This document shows positions 14,701 to 22,571 of a stretch of 64,000 bases of DNA, one piece after another. The notes beneath the pieces are model-generated. The model did no database searches, was not told the DNA's origin, and saw only the letters and a list, made by a program, of their open reading frames with translations. Made by a program: the position numbers and the translations under genes. This DNA is from Maea johnstoni (lineage: Eukaryota; Annelida; Polychaeta; Spionida; Magelonidae): positions 42,625,019 to 42,689,018 of the forward strand of contig OZ012685.1 in NCBI GenBank assembly GCA_963942565.1, given 5' to 3'. How positions within the stretch are numbered: the stretch's first letter is position 1; each line of letters opens with the position of its first letter.

Positions 14701-15339
14701 TTGGCGTGTGGTCGGTGTGGGTGAATTCCTTTGATTTACATGAACTCTTAGAATGCAGAGAAACTTTCTCTGCATTCTAAGAGTTCATATATAATAATTT
14801 TGTCACAAGTGTAAGAAAAAGTTGCTCGAATACAAACTTAACAGGATCTTGACCAGGATTTTGAAAACACATATCTCTCCTATTGATATGTTGTGAATTT
14901 TAATTAACTACAGCATCATCTACCAAATTATCATACATCCAGAGGATGCCCGTCCAGATTAAGTTACTAATTTATCTACTTCAAATCTTTATACCAACCA
15001 CATCTAATAGCCTATTTTGTCAAAAAGTCAAAATTGTTGATAAAAGCTTACCCATCTTTGTCCATGTGCTGCTTCTTGGCTTCCTCCCGATGAAGCCTGC
15101 GTAGACTCTCCAGCTCCTCATCATTCGCCTCTTCCTCGTACTCCTCTTCTCCATCATCAGAAAAGCGAGATTGGTATCGAGGGAAAGCATCAACTCCTAC
15201 TGTACAGCAACGAACCTGTTGCTGCGGCAGCTGAATCTGATGAAAAATGGCTGGAACTAAAGAACATTTACTCAAGCATTAATTAATCTTCTCAAGAAAA
15301 AAAGTTTCATCTTTGATATATATATGTAATATATATATG

Positions 15340-15399
<60 letters not shown>

Positions 15400-16496
15400 A
15401 GAGGACCCTATTAAGAACCAATTTAAGGGTTTCTCATGAAATAAAGAACAGCGTTTAGAATTTATACCAGACCCACCTACTGTTAGGTAGGTGAGGTACT
15501 TGTGTTTATGCTGTATGGTTAGTTGATGTGGATCCCCCACCTTAGATCCTCCTTGAGGGCTCAGAAAATATGGTTCTCATATGTGTGTTATTGAAACAAG
15601 GGCCCTATTAATAATCACCTTGATTTTGTTCTAAAAGAATGGTTTTTGTAAATTAATTGACTTCCAAATTTTTTTTGCAATTTAATTGAATTAACAAACA
15701 GACCAAATATTAACTTTTAATCATTCTTATTTGTAAGAAAGAGGCAAGCCTAGGTAGGGTTAGATAGTAATTTCAGTTCCTTGTTTTTTTGTGGAAAAAT
15801 GGAAGGCTGTCAATTTTTGGCCATTGCAGCCTTCAAGTCTGTGGCTTGGTCATCACATCACTACCTTCTTCCACCAAATTTGTTAGTTATCAAATAATCT
15901 CAATTAGATTTTCTATAGCCCTAAAGTCACTAGTATTCACACAGGAAATATCATGATCTTACATCTTGTGATGACATTTCCACGGGAAGAAAACCAAATT
16001 GATTCTTAATAGGGCCCCGATTCTTAATAGGGCCCCTTCCGATATATATATATATATATGCAGTCAGTCATGAATTTTAGAAAGTGATTTATGAATATTG
16101 GAAAATGCACCATCATGATGATTTAGGTTCAAAATGTGCCATCAATAAGTGAAACACACAAACAAGACTACCTAATTACGGAGAACTTTTTTAGACAAAA
16201 AAAATCTAATGTGCTGCAGCAATAAATTTACTACGTGTGTAGCAATTGGTGTCTCGTCTTTAAGGTCATTCAATGATTCATAGCCGAAACTTCACTGTTT
16301 ATCGCTCTAAAAAAAAGAGAATTGCAATCGACATCGTCGGCCGGTCAATTTGCGGGTCAAATCGACATATAGATAATGAACTGTAAGACTTACCATTATG
16401 TTTCCCTTTGCGGCAAACTATTTGTGAGGACGTACAGCATGAACGTATCAATTTATTTCCACCACGACCGAAGAATCTAGAGCACGAGGCAGCCAT
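2629..16496 (-). CDS. DEAD-box RNA helicase, DDX21/DDX50/PMH-like, probably mitochondrial (15 exons)
   Basis: Complete coding region in 15 exons, all with GT-AG junctions and matching phases: 16496-16394, 15256-15052, 14508-14392, 14024-13941, 13092-13018, 10138-10069, 9747-9667, 9215-9150, 8631-8534, 7390-7315, 7014-6918, 5965-5832, 5104-4919, 3828-3551, 2713-2629. The total is 1755 nt, or 584 residues plus stop. Motifs in order: Q motif around 124-131 (GYSKPFEIQ), Walker A AVTGSGKT 148-155, PTREL 185-189, TPGR 232-235, DEAD 256-259, SAT 287-289, IIF 351-353, [10 protein letters not shown] 403-412, HRSGRTGR 434-441. It should unwind or remodel RNA using ATP. The stretch after motif VI (AAEDLLKTL..., then a [14 protein letters not shown] block) resembles the same part of DDX21, but no GUCT domain is present. 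Residues 1-34 are rich in R/K/S/C without acids, suggesting mitochondrial import (inference). Residues 75-95 are very acidic. The ATG at 16496 has a strong context (ATCATGG); an in-frame ATG at 16541 is weaker. Helicase class is certain; the subfamily and location are inferred. Confidence 0.9.
2731..2980. repeat. Two-copy tandem duplication (about 129 bp) in last helicase intron
   Basis: ACAAATACTGATAAGTGTTC begins at 2731 and again at 2860, and both units end in CTTACATCAGGAGCT. It starts 17 bp from the exon 15 acceptor side of the intron. The units differ at a few bases and by a short deletion. Confidence 0.85.
3398..3569. repeat. 86-bp tandem duplication spanning exon 14 end and donor
   Basis: Units 3398-3483 and 3484-3569 are nearly identical. 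Each holds the last roughly 18 nt of exon 14 and the donor GTGAGT (minus strand). In transcription order the functional copy (3551) comes first and the duplicate donor lies 86 nt into the intron. Confidence 0.9.
3551..3828 (-). CDS. Helicase exon 14: DDX21-like post-helicase segment
   Basis: Residues 465-556. Contains [20 protein letters not shown] and [18 protein letters not shown], similar in order to the segment of DDX21 between the helicase core and GUCT. The last bases and the donor GTGAGT (3550) lie in the upstream unit of an 86-bp tandem duplication, so a second donor copy follows 86 nt later. Confidence 0.87.
4340..4655. mobile_element. CAGGGTCTTAGCC-family hAT-like MITE (subfamily as 49294-49605)
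   Basis: Begins around 'CATGGTCTTAGCC' and ends around 'GGTGGCTAAGCCCCTG'. The interior, with 'CAAATAGAGGTTTCATAGAC' and 'AAAAGTCATCATCAGCAAATT', is the reverse complement of the TSD-bounded copy at 49294-49605. Diverged. Confidence 0.75.
4720..4850. repeat. 130-bp hairpin (foldback) in helicase intron
   Basis: Arms of about 60 bp: AGCACCAACGTGACTCAGGC ... CTACAACAATAG on the left and their complement CTATTGTTGTAGAC ... GCCTGAGTCACGTTGGTGC on the right, with a loop of a few bases. Probably a small foldback MITE. Confidence 0.75.
4919..5104 (-). CDS. Helicase exon 13: motifs V and VI
   Basis: Residues 403-464. [19 protein letters not shown] is motif V and [13 protein letters not shown] contains motif VI with the arginine finger (R438/R441). 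Phase 0 at both ends, 62 codons. Confidence 0.93.
5832..5965 (-). CDS. Helicase exon 12: lobe 2 (motif IVa region)
   Basis: Residues 358-402, containing [20 protein letters not shown] and QGRIKVLV, the typical 'LHGD..Q..R...L..F..G...VLV' pattern of DEAD-box lobe 2. Donor GTAAGA. Confidence 0.9.
6021..6332. mobile_element. CAGGGTCTTAGCC-family hAT-like MITE with TSD CCATGATG
   Basis: Starts CAGTGTCTTAGCCAGG, ends GGCTAAGACCATG, and is flanked by perfect 8-bp copies of CCATGATG (6013-6020, 6333-6340). The interior matches the copy at 33522-33836. The 8-bp TSD and CAGGG-type ends indicate a non-autonomous hAT element. Confidence 0.9.
6918..7014 (-). CDS. Helicase exon 11: motif IV
   Basis: Residues 326-357, [17 protein letters not shown] then CIIFMETK, the motif IV strand of lobe 2 (DDX21 has TIIFCETK). 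Acceptor TTTCAG, donor GTAGGT. Confidence 0.88.
7315..7390 (-). CDS. Helicase exon 10: inter-lobe linker
   Basis: Residues 300-325, [20 protein letters not shown], joining the two RecA-like lobes. Acceptor CTTTAG, donor GTACAG. Confidence 0.85.
7545..7770. repeat. Diverged interspersed repeat
   Basis: The stretch 'ACCTTTTCGACCCCTAGCC' followed by 'TGAAATCTGAG' recurs, reverse-complemented, around 32747-32800 inside another repeat. The left part begins CAGGGTTTGACTTTTCC, a hAT-like end. Boundaries not determined. Confidence 0.4.
8534..8631 (-). CDS. Helicase exon 9: motif III (SAT)
   Basis: Residues 268-300. Contains [22 protein letters not shown] (287-289) couples ATP hydrolysis to RNA unwinding in the family. 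Donor GTGAGA. Confidence 0.9.
8981..9144. repeat. Minisatellite, 4 copies of a 41-bp unit
   Basis: Units start at 8981, 9022, 9063 and 9104 with ACAGGCCAGCTTCTACC and end TATGTTTAACATC. Nearly identical. It lies in the helicase intron and ends 4 bp before the exon 8 donor. Confidence 0.95.
9150..9215 (-). CDS. Helicase exon 8: DEAD box (motif II)
   Basis: Residues 246-267, [17 protein letters not shown]. Contains the Walker B DEAD tetrapeptide 256-259 that binds Mg-ATP. A four-copy 41-bp minisatellite begins a few bases past its donor (GTAGGT). Confidence 0.92.
9667..9747 (-). CDS. Helicase exon 7: motif Ib (TPGR)
   Basis: Residues 219-245, [18 protein letters not shown]. Compare DDX21, which has GIDILVGTPGRIKDHIQ at this point. 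Phase 0 at both ends. Confidence 0.9.
10069..10138 (-). CDS. Helicase exon 6
   Basis: Residues 195-218, [19 protein letters not shown]. The LYGGD corresponds to the motif-GG region of DEAD-box proteins. Acceptor TTTCAG, donor GTAGGT; ends in phase 0. Confidence 0.87.
10279..12824 (+). mobile_element. CAGGGACTTAGCC-family MITE split by a LINE
   Basis: MITE sequence runs from CAGGGTCTTAGCCAGG at 10279 to about 10555 (GACAGGCAGGACAGGTCC). The missing end, TAGCTATGTCCCTG, appears at 12811-12824, after the LINE tail. Compare the intact copy at 41723-42031, where the two parts are contiguous (GGTCCTGGCTAAGTCCCTG in this orientation). Confidence 0.8.
10556..12811 (+). mobile_element. 5'-truncated non-LTR retrotransposon, CR1/L2-type
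   Basis: Open frame 10493-12697 (734 codons) whose first roughly 21 codons are MITE sequence; the rest is LINE ORF2. Reverse transcriptase motifs include [31 protein letters not shown] (catalytic Asp at ORF residue 359), [12 protein letters not shown], and YADD at 449-452. The C-terminal region ([49 protein letters not shown]) is typical of CR1/L2-like elements. The endonuclease domain is absent. The 3' UTR is short (GCGCCTTTGAG ... GGGCGCAATATC) and ends in (ATT)n at 12788-12811, as L2/CR1 elements do. The long undamaged frame suggests recent insertion. It lies antisense in helicase intron 5, and is not a host gene. Confidence 0.9.
13018..13092 (-). CDS. Helicase exon 5: motif Ia (PTREL)
   Basis: Residues 171-195, reading [19 protein letters not shown] and on to MQIYR. 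Acceptor TTTCAG, donor GTAGTG. The 2.9-kb intron that follows holds a LINE and a MITE. Confidence 0.88.
13308..13698. mobile_element. MITE with 44-bp inverted ends and TAA TSD
   Basis: Left end AGTACTGTAGGAGACCTGAC, with the GATTGATGATTGATTTGGAT block, and the exact complement at the right. Flanked by TAA (13305-13307, 13699-13701). The 3-bp TWA target duplication fits PIF/Harbinger-like elements. Located in helicase intron 4. Confidence 0.85.
13941..14024 (-). CDS. Helicase exon 4: Walker A (motif I)
   Basis: Residues 143-170 with AVTGSGKT (148-155), the ATP phosphate-binding loop. Acceptor CTTCAG, donor GTAAGT. Open frame continues into the upstream intron sequence but is not coding there. 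Confidence 0.9.
14392..14508 (-). CDS. Helicase exon 3: Q motif
   Basis: Residues 103-142. Carries [19 protein letters not shown] followed by [11 protein letters not shown], the Q motif that reads the adenine of ATP. Acceptor TTTCAG, donor GTAAGT. Confidence 0.88.
14740..14788. repeat. Perfect 24-bp-arm palindrome with 1-nt spacer
   Basis: ATGAACTCTTAGAATGCAGA + GAAA, then C, then its exact complement. Lies in helicase intron 2. Could extrude a cruciform or be a tiny foldback element. No function visible. Confidence 0.9.
14842..15048 (+). mobile_element. Degenerate CAGGGACTTAGCC-family MITE abutting exon 2 donor
   Basis: Contains 'ATCTTGACCAGGATTTTGAA', 'GCCCGTCCAGATTAAG', 'CTACTTCAAATC' and 'TAATAGCCTATTTTGTC' in family order. 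Recognisable MITE sequence reaches about 15035, about 15 bp from the exon 2 splice donor. Confidence 0.65.
15052..15256 (-). CDS. Helicase exon 2: linker and acidic segment
   Basis: Residues 35-102, entered through TTTAG at 15257 and left at GTAAGC (15051). It holds an acidic run ([18 protein letters not shown]) followed by a charged helix-like segment ([18 protein letters not shown]). It precedes the helicase core and is not a recognised domain. A degenerate CAGGGACTTAGCC-family MITE lies directly downstream in the intron. Confidence 0.8.
15317..15397. repeat. (TA)n microsatellite
   Basis: About 80 bp of TA with minor interruptions, forming the left flank of an inserted element; a shorter TA run lies on its other side at about 16044-16060. 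Confidence 0.95.
15398..16042. mobile_element. DNA transposon-like element inserted in a TA microsatellite
   Basis: Left edge GGAGAGGACCCTATTAAGAA, right edge TTCTTAATAGGGCCCCTTCC, so the ends are imperfect inverted repeats. The right end carries the terminal motif twice (GATTCTTAATAGGGCCCC). TA runs on both sides point to TA-targeted insertion. No coding capacity seen. Confidence 0.65.
16394..16496 (-). CDS. Helicase exon 1: start codon and putative mitochondrial presequence
   Basis: Encodes residues 1-34 (begins [18 protein letters not shown]) plus one base of codon 35; donor is GTAAGT at 16393. The peptide has five Arg, four Lys and no Asp or Glu, as in matrix-targeting sequences. Cleavage site not predicted. 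Confidence 0.85.
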
Positions 16497-16508
16497 GATG
16501 AAAATGAC

Positions 16509-16516
16509 CCGGAAGT
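16509..16516. promoter_or_regulatory. ETS/GABP (NRF-2)-type site at helicase start
   Basis: CCGGAAGT on the plus strand (ACTTCCGG in gene orientation), 13 bp upstream of the helicase ATG. ETS/GABP sites near the start are common in TATA-less promoters, especially of nuclear genes for mitochondrial proteins. Function is inferred from the motif alone. Confidence 0.4.
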
Positions 16517-16559
16517 TGTAGCGCGACCTTGGGTAGGTCATGGGTTAGACTAGTGCCAG

Positions 16560-17100
16560 TCCTCTAAGGGCGTGATTCCGCGAGAGAGTTTGTGGTTCTC
16601 GAAGTCACAAGCTACGCCACTACCCACAAACAGCTCGCCAAAACGACTGTGGTTGTCGCATGCCTGGTTCTCGCCTGTGATTGGACGCCATGTGTCCCCT
16701 TTGTAATTCAAGTTTTACGTGTTTTCTATAGTTACCCAAGTACACTTCATTATCATTACCGTGGATTGTTTATATATGTTAAGGCCTACTGAGGACTGAA
16801 TTATTCAGTGAATAAAAAAATAAATGTCTATCTCCCATCGTTCATAGCGCGAACCACAGTCAACCGCTGTCAATCGTCGGTTGTCGATTTTGAACCAGAC
16901 TACGTCACTCGGCAAGGTCAAGGTGAGAACCAGGCCAGAAACTGCTCGCGAAAACGACTTTGGGGGGAACCAGAGCATGTGACAATCGACAACCGACGCC
17001 GCCGAAACTTGGCCTAAGTTTCGGCCTGCGCTGATTATAGACTGGCGCTAATTCAGTCATAGCCTATAGGTAAAGTTACGCAGTAAGAAAGGGCAAATAA
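16560..17100. other. GC-richer intergenic stretch upstream of the helicase
   Basis: Contains paired related phrases (GTGGTTCTCG, CGCCAAAACGACTGTGGTTG versus CGCGAACCACAGTC, GGTTGTCGATTTTG) suggesting a degenerate repeat, and probably includes helicase promoter DNA. No exon is convincing. Confidence 0.3.
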
Positions 17101-17199
17101 GGAACAAATTAGTTAACTTTTGAACCATTTTTTATGACAATCGGCCAAAAAGGGCATTTTTTACAAGCTTTAACCATCACAAATAGTCACAGTCTTTTT

Positions 17200-18172
17200 T
17201 AGGCCTCACTTTTAATTTCATTCAATATGGAGAGCTGAAAGCTAAGATGAACTCTTTGAAAAAATACTATCAAATAAACAGAGATCCTACTTTAGTAACC
17301 CAAATAACAAACCCATCAATTCATTTGTAAACAACGTTATCAATAAAGACAGAAAGGGTTACAGAAATAGTTATAAGATGGTGCATCTATCCAATACAGA
17401 GTGTATCAAAGAAAGTATTGGAACATGGGACTACAATATGAATGTTACAATAAGTTATGGAGAAATGGCTGAAGCTTTTGTGTGCAATCATAAATACAAA
17501 AACATATTTACTCAGGATATATTCAATATAGGTCCGCCATCACAGAACATTCTCAAGAGATAAATTAGTCAAAATGAAAATCATTGATAATTGCCTAAAA
17601 TATAAAATATCAACTACCTGACAGAATTTAATATTTGTTAATCAATTGTGAATATTCAGCAACATGGTGGACTGAAGTTCAGAAGTGGGTTAATAGTATC
17701 GGATTTTTAAATTACAAAATAGATAACAAAATTAAAATTCTTGATGACAGGGAAAAATATTTTATTATCAATATTATATTGTTATCTACCAACCAGTGCT
17801 TATACGTCAACAGGGAGTCTAAAACGGGTACTAACATTCATCATTTTAAAAGAACATTGAAAAAAAAGATGGTGACAGAATATATTGGACACAAATAAAT
17901 GATTGCTATCAGCAATTTCTAGGATAGATGGCATCCAGTAATTGCAGATCTGGAGAGATATCAATATTTTTTTTCCACCAATGAAAAATGTTACAAATTT
18001 AGTCATATTATGTTATACATATAACTTGCTCCTTTTGGTACTACTTTCATTTGTTGTCAATAGTGACGAAGATCTGTTGATTTGTACTGGATTTTCTCTC
18101 TCATACTGTTTGTATGTAAAAGGAGATGAGATAGTTGTCCTTGTGTGAGACATGCAATAAACAAAAAAAAAC
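17200..18172 (+). mobile_element. Degenerate 3' end of a Tx1/L1-like LINE
   Basis: A frame at 17635-17895 reads CEYSATWWTEVQKWV ... NIILLSTNQCLYVNRESK ... FKRTLKKKM, the pattern of the C-terminus of L1/Tx1-type ORF2 (a cysteine, a W-rich segment, then a helix before the stop). Upstream frames are broken by stops and shifts. The sequence ends ATGCAATAAACAAAAAAAAA, a poly-A-like tail. Moderately sure of LINE, less of clade. Confidence 0.5.
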
Positions 18173-19470
18173 TCTGGCTGTAATTAAGCAAACATAAAAA
18201 TAGTACGAATTCACACAATTCAATGGATATATATGTGCTGAAGTGAAGAAGTGCTAATTGGCCATTTTGAGTTATGGAACATCTGTGATGCGCTTTAAGT
18301 GTGCCCGTGGTCATCACTCATTGGACCAAGTGATATGGAATTTACTGTGTGCTTGGAACCAAATGGCGCAAATAAAACGCAAATTTGCAATCCACGCTTT
18401 TTATGGAAAAAGGTAACAATATGGCGAGAATGACGTCCTCTGCGAGCTTGGTCCGCGATGTGCAAACAGTTCTGGGAAACCCAACATGTTTTCTGTACTT
18501 CTGTACTTTGGAAACATGTTTTCTGCGCTTAAACATTCACAAACTATTATTAATGGTGACTTAATTATAAGAGTAGTATATCGGGAATTTGAGGTAGCCC
18601 GTTGGACGCCGATTTGTCCCAAGTCCAACCCATCATAAATGTTGATGCATGATCACTTGTGTTGCAATTATTATTTTTCAATGTAGCATGTGTTTCTAAA
18701 ATATCTTTTGATTATGTTAAAACGACCAAAACAGTGAAGCCATTTGGTCCGATGCATGGGATGAATATTTATCTAAGCAATGGTGATCAAGTCACATGAC
18801 TGATTTTGATTGTATATAAAAGGGAAAAACTACATATTTGGAATTATTCAAGGTTTTTCTGACGCTAATGTTTGAAAATATCCAAATGTAATTGCTGTTT
18901 AACACTGACCCAAGAAAATGTTTGGAAATTCTAAAGATCTTTGGCGATAAGTTGAAATATTGCTTACATTTGTGAGAAGTTGCTTATTTTAAGACATCAA
19001 GGTTTTCTCATGAAAACTTTAAACGGGTAGTAAGTCAACTTCAACACAGACATTCCATTTATTACAATTTTCCTCTATTATGTTATAGTGTCTACCATGT
19101 AGGCAACGGTATAAGTAAGATACACCTTTTTTGTCCTTAGACACAATTATATTGATATAGCTGTTTCTTGGTAGTGTGGTTTTAGAGTGAGGAAAATCCT
19201 TGTATCTGAGAAATGATTTGATTTTCATACAGAAGCCACCATATTCTAAGAAGTTGGTTTTAAGTTGATATACTTCTTGTAATGTTTGCAATACAAATTA
19301 GTGCTTTAGGGGTATTTTTAAATTTTGATAACGAACGTATGCGCCCCCTAAATACCCAAGTGCCCCCCCCCCCCCTGATGAAGCTAAAACATTTTCCTTA
19401 ACGCGTCAACTTTCAAAAACTAGAACACTTTTTCCACCCATTGCAACAGAAATGTACTATAGTTCGCAAA
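18173..19470. other. Intergenic, no gene seen
   Basis: AT-rich unique-looking DNA. Small open frames here show no recognisable motif. A short C-run lies near 19362-19375. Confidence 0.4.
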
Positions 19471-19474
19471 TTGG

Positions 19475-19476
19475 TG

Positions 19477-19556
<80 letters not shown>

Positions 19557-19559
19557 AAA
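19475..19559. repeat. Compound microsatellite (AAT)n-(AAG)n
   Basis: About 54 bp of AAT/ATA followed directly by about 31 bp of AGA. Confidence 0.95.
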
Positions 19560-19789
19560 GGACATTACCTCCCTATGACGCCAATCTACTCCTGGATATA
19601 ACATTATTGCAATATGATTGCGTTAGAATTTATGTAGTTTTACCTCCATGCCATGCGTTTTGAAAACAGGAATATAGTTCTTCCTAGTTGAAATAATACT
19701 TCTCAAAGAAAGCTCAACAATATATACAATTACTATCGAAATGTTGCAAGTCAACTTGGTATCAACAGTAAAACCTCGCACCTGTCCTG

Positions 19790-19940
19790 ATAGCTGCATG
19801 AGTGGTCTGAGACATTGTCACTGACTGTTTGCTGTGTCTCGCCACTTCCCGGGTTCTAAGGGGCATGTGGGTATGTTACCAGTGACCTGGGGCTAGGCGT
19901 TTTTTCCCCCAGCGTAGTCAAGGTTCCTCCGTCATTCACG
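19790..19940 (+). mobile_element. tRNA-derived SINE fragment
   Basis: CCTGATAGCTGCATGAGTGG resembles a tRNA A box, and CCCGGGTTCTAAGGG sits about 50 bp later at B-box spacing. Overall similar to the better copy at 20470-20675 on the other strand. Confidence 0.5.
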
Positions 19941-20023
19941 ACTGAAATGTCACTTTTGGTTCACACAAAGTACGAAAATACGTATATTTCTCCTGTTTTA
20001 ATGTGGGCCCCGGGAGAAACATG

Positions 20024-20150
20024 GATGGAAAGAGGATGTATCTTGCACTCGTGAGTGATTTTGTGTCTTGGGATGAGGCTTGCCGAGTCCCAAGACACAA
20101 AACCACTCAATCGTGCAAGATAACTCCTCTTTCCATCCACTCGTGATGGA
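20024..20150. repeat. Hairpin with arms of about 52 bp
   Basis: TGGATGGAAAGAGGATGTAT ... GATTTTGTGTCTTGGGA pairs with TCCCAAGACACAAAACCACT ... CTCCTCTTTCCATCCA across a loop of about 18 bp. Probably a small foldback MITE between two SINE fragments. Confidence 0.8.
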
Positions 20151-20459
20151 ACCTTCATATCCGACTTTTTTATGCCTATTTCAAAAAGATTATCAGTTGT
20201 GTAAAATCTTTTGTGGGGAGTTCTGAATTGTGCGGATAAATCAATGGCTGACATTTAGCCAAAAAGTGTTTGAAGTCATTTTTTCATTTAAGTCTTGTAT
20301 TAGAGCCTCGCCTAGACTTGGAAATGACAGATCTAAAGTTAAACATGGTGAGCTTGTAAACAGTAACAACGAATCCCGTTGAGTTATTAGTCTAGGCAGT
20401 GACAAACACGATGACCATACGGTTGGAGTCTATGAGCATGCGGTATTTCGAATTTCGTT

Positions 20460-20675
20460 TTCGGCACTTTTTCTGCCTTATTTCGGCTGATCTGTGACAA
20501 GCCAGGTGTTGCTGGTGAAGAAAATCGGAGTACCCGGCGAAAACCACTGTCTATCCCCGAGTCTCTGGCAACTTTCTCAGATGCCCCAAATGGGATTCAA
20601 ACTCGTTGAACGGTGGTGAGAGACAGTCAGCAGTCACTGGTAATGCCTTAATAGACCACTTAGCCATCAGGACAC
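20460..20675 (-). mobile_element. tRNA-derived SINE
   Basis: On the minus strand, TGATGGCTAAGTGGTC (A box-like), then GAGTTTGAATCCC (B box-like), followed by GTTTTCGCCGGGTACTCCGA. A CGGGTACTCCG-containing central block is shared by many invertebrate tRNA-SINEs (from memory, not searched). It is not a functional tRNA gene, since the spacing and arms do not fold as one. Confidence 0.65.
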
Positions 20676-22050
20676 ACGCATAAAGAAATCAACCGAAGTC
20701 GGGAAGTTATTTTGCGCCAAATACTATCATGCTATGATGCTAGAATAAAGGCAGCTATGCCAGGAGTCACGGATCTGGCCTAAATGTGACGTCACTAGCA
20801 GACAAGGACCAGTGAGCGCTCTCGGTGAACTAATTACCGTGTCCATTGCATATTCCAAAATGAAAATTGGAGGTAGGGAGAATGAGGCCTATAAATTAAG
20901 ATATATACAATTCTGTTCAATAAATACGGTATTTTCGGAATCGGGAGGGACTGGGCTTTTGTAAGTTGCCCAAAAAGTGGGGTTTGTTGCTTGGGCGTAT
21001 GAATACTAAGCTGGAAGTGGATCGAGTTTGTTTGTCTGCAGACTTGTTTTCTTGCATTGACCACCAGACGGCCGATCTTTCGCTCTGACCTCTGTTGGCC
21101 CATAGAAAAAAATCATGAAATGACCCCCGATTTTTCGGCTTAAATCAAATGAGGAGAATGTTCTGATAATAAATAACAACTTTAGTTGGGAAAGGATGAC
21201 TATAGTTTTGGAGCTAGCCAAGCAGCATTGTCATACCAAAGCTGAAACTCACCGCTCAGCTGTGGAATTAGTTCACCGAGACCTCGTATCGTTTTCATTA
21301 CAGAGAAACTTGCGCACCAGCATGCGCAGACCGCGACTTTTGGACTTTTTGCCGCAGCCAGGCCCAGCCTGTTCAGGTTGCCCGACTGGTTTCATCCACT
21401 TGTTGTTATCATCTAAGCTGTATTGTAACGCCGATTTTTTAGGACAAAAATAAAACCTTAAGAATATCATAAGAAACCATTAATTATTCTGCTAATATTT
21501 CGTTTGATTTTAGTGCTTATGAAATACACAAATATATGTATCACTTTAAAGAAGTTATGGAAGAGTAGCTTAAGACATAGGCTTCCTATCCCATTCTCAT
21601 TGACTGTGTCGCTATTACGAAGGAGCCGTCATTTATCTATCACCATTTCACTTCCTTTCACCGCATATAGGTGGCGTCCCATGTACAACAACGCGGCATG
21701 TTCACATTGAACAAGAAGACGGATCTACCTCTCTGCACTCTCCAAACATATTTCATTGGTCACTCGTGTTTGATTTATTTGTAATAGCCCCAAAACAACT
21801 TTCTATGGGAAATTTTATCATCATCAATGACGATTATTCATTTTATTTGTTCATGGAATACGCTCCATGTAACCATTTTAGACTACAATCATTGGTTAAA
21901 GGTATGGAGATGGCGACTTTGAATAGAATAAGAATACTTCACAGTCAGTAACTAAATATCAAATATTGCAAAATAAAAACTTTTCATCACTGCTGGATGA
22001 ACCAAATAAAGTTTGTATAAATCATGACTTACTCACCTTTTTTACAATTT
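20676..22050. other. Intergenic, no gene seen
   Basis: No exon or bounded repeat recognised. Confidence 0.35.
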
Positions 22051-22054
22051 CTAA

Positions 22055-22545
22055 GGGCACGTCTAGTTGATTATCTGTTTCCTATGTCCAAGGTACTGAA
22101 AATTAGGGTCGGTCGGTCGGGTAAAAAAAAAAGGAAAAAAAAGCAGAAGTACCTATAATAGGGTATCAAATTTCTTTATTTGTGACAGAAATGCTGCCAA
22201 TGCCATGGCAAGAAGTACAAATATGTGTACATGATGTTCATGAGACACATTTCCCTCTGTATTATTCTTCAGCTTGTTCATACAGAAAATTGTGCAGATT
22301 TGAAAAATGTTGAATTCGCAGGCTCCATTATAAATAAACGATGTCAAAATCTCAGTTTTTTGTACCCTGAACTGATGGTACTTTTTTATTTATTTCATTC
22401 AAAATGCAGTTCTCAGAAGAAAAAAAGCTCCTCTGGACAGGGTCGGTCGGAAAGTAAGAAAAAAAAATATTTTTTTTTTTTAGGGTCGGGCCCAAAAATA
22501 GGGTCGGTCGGGACATGGGAAACAGATAATCAACTAGACGTGCCC
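22055..22545. mobile_element. PIF/Harbinger-like MITE, TIR GGGCACGTCTAG, TSD TAA
   Basis: 491 bp with inverted ends GGGCACGTCTAGTTGATTAT, continuing for about 40 bp, and TAA on each side (22052-22054, 22546-22548). GGGTCGGTCGG blocks sit inside both ends. No coding capacity. Confidence 0.9.
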
Positions 22546-22571
22546 TAAGGATCAATCATCAGCCAATCTAA

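Noticed and set aside
20600-20675. Functional tRNA gene
   Set aside because: Box-like words are present, but the arms do not pair as a tRNA and a SINE body follows.
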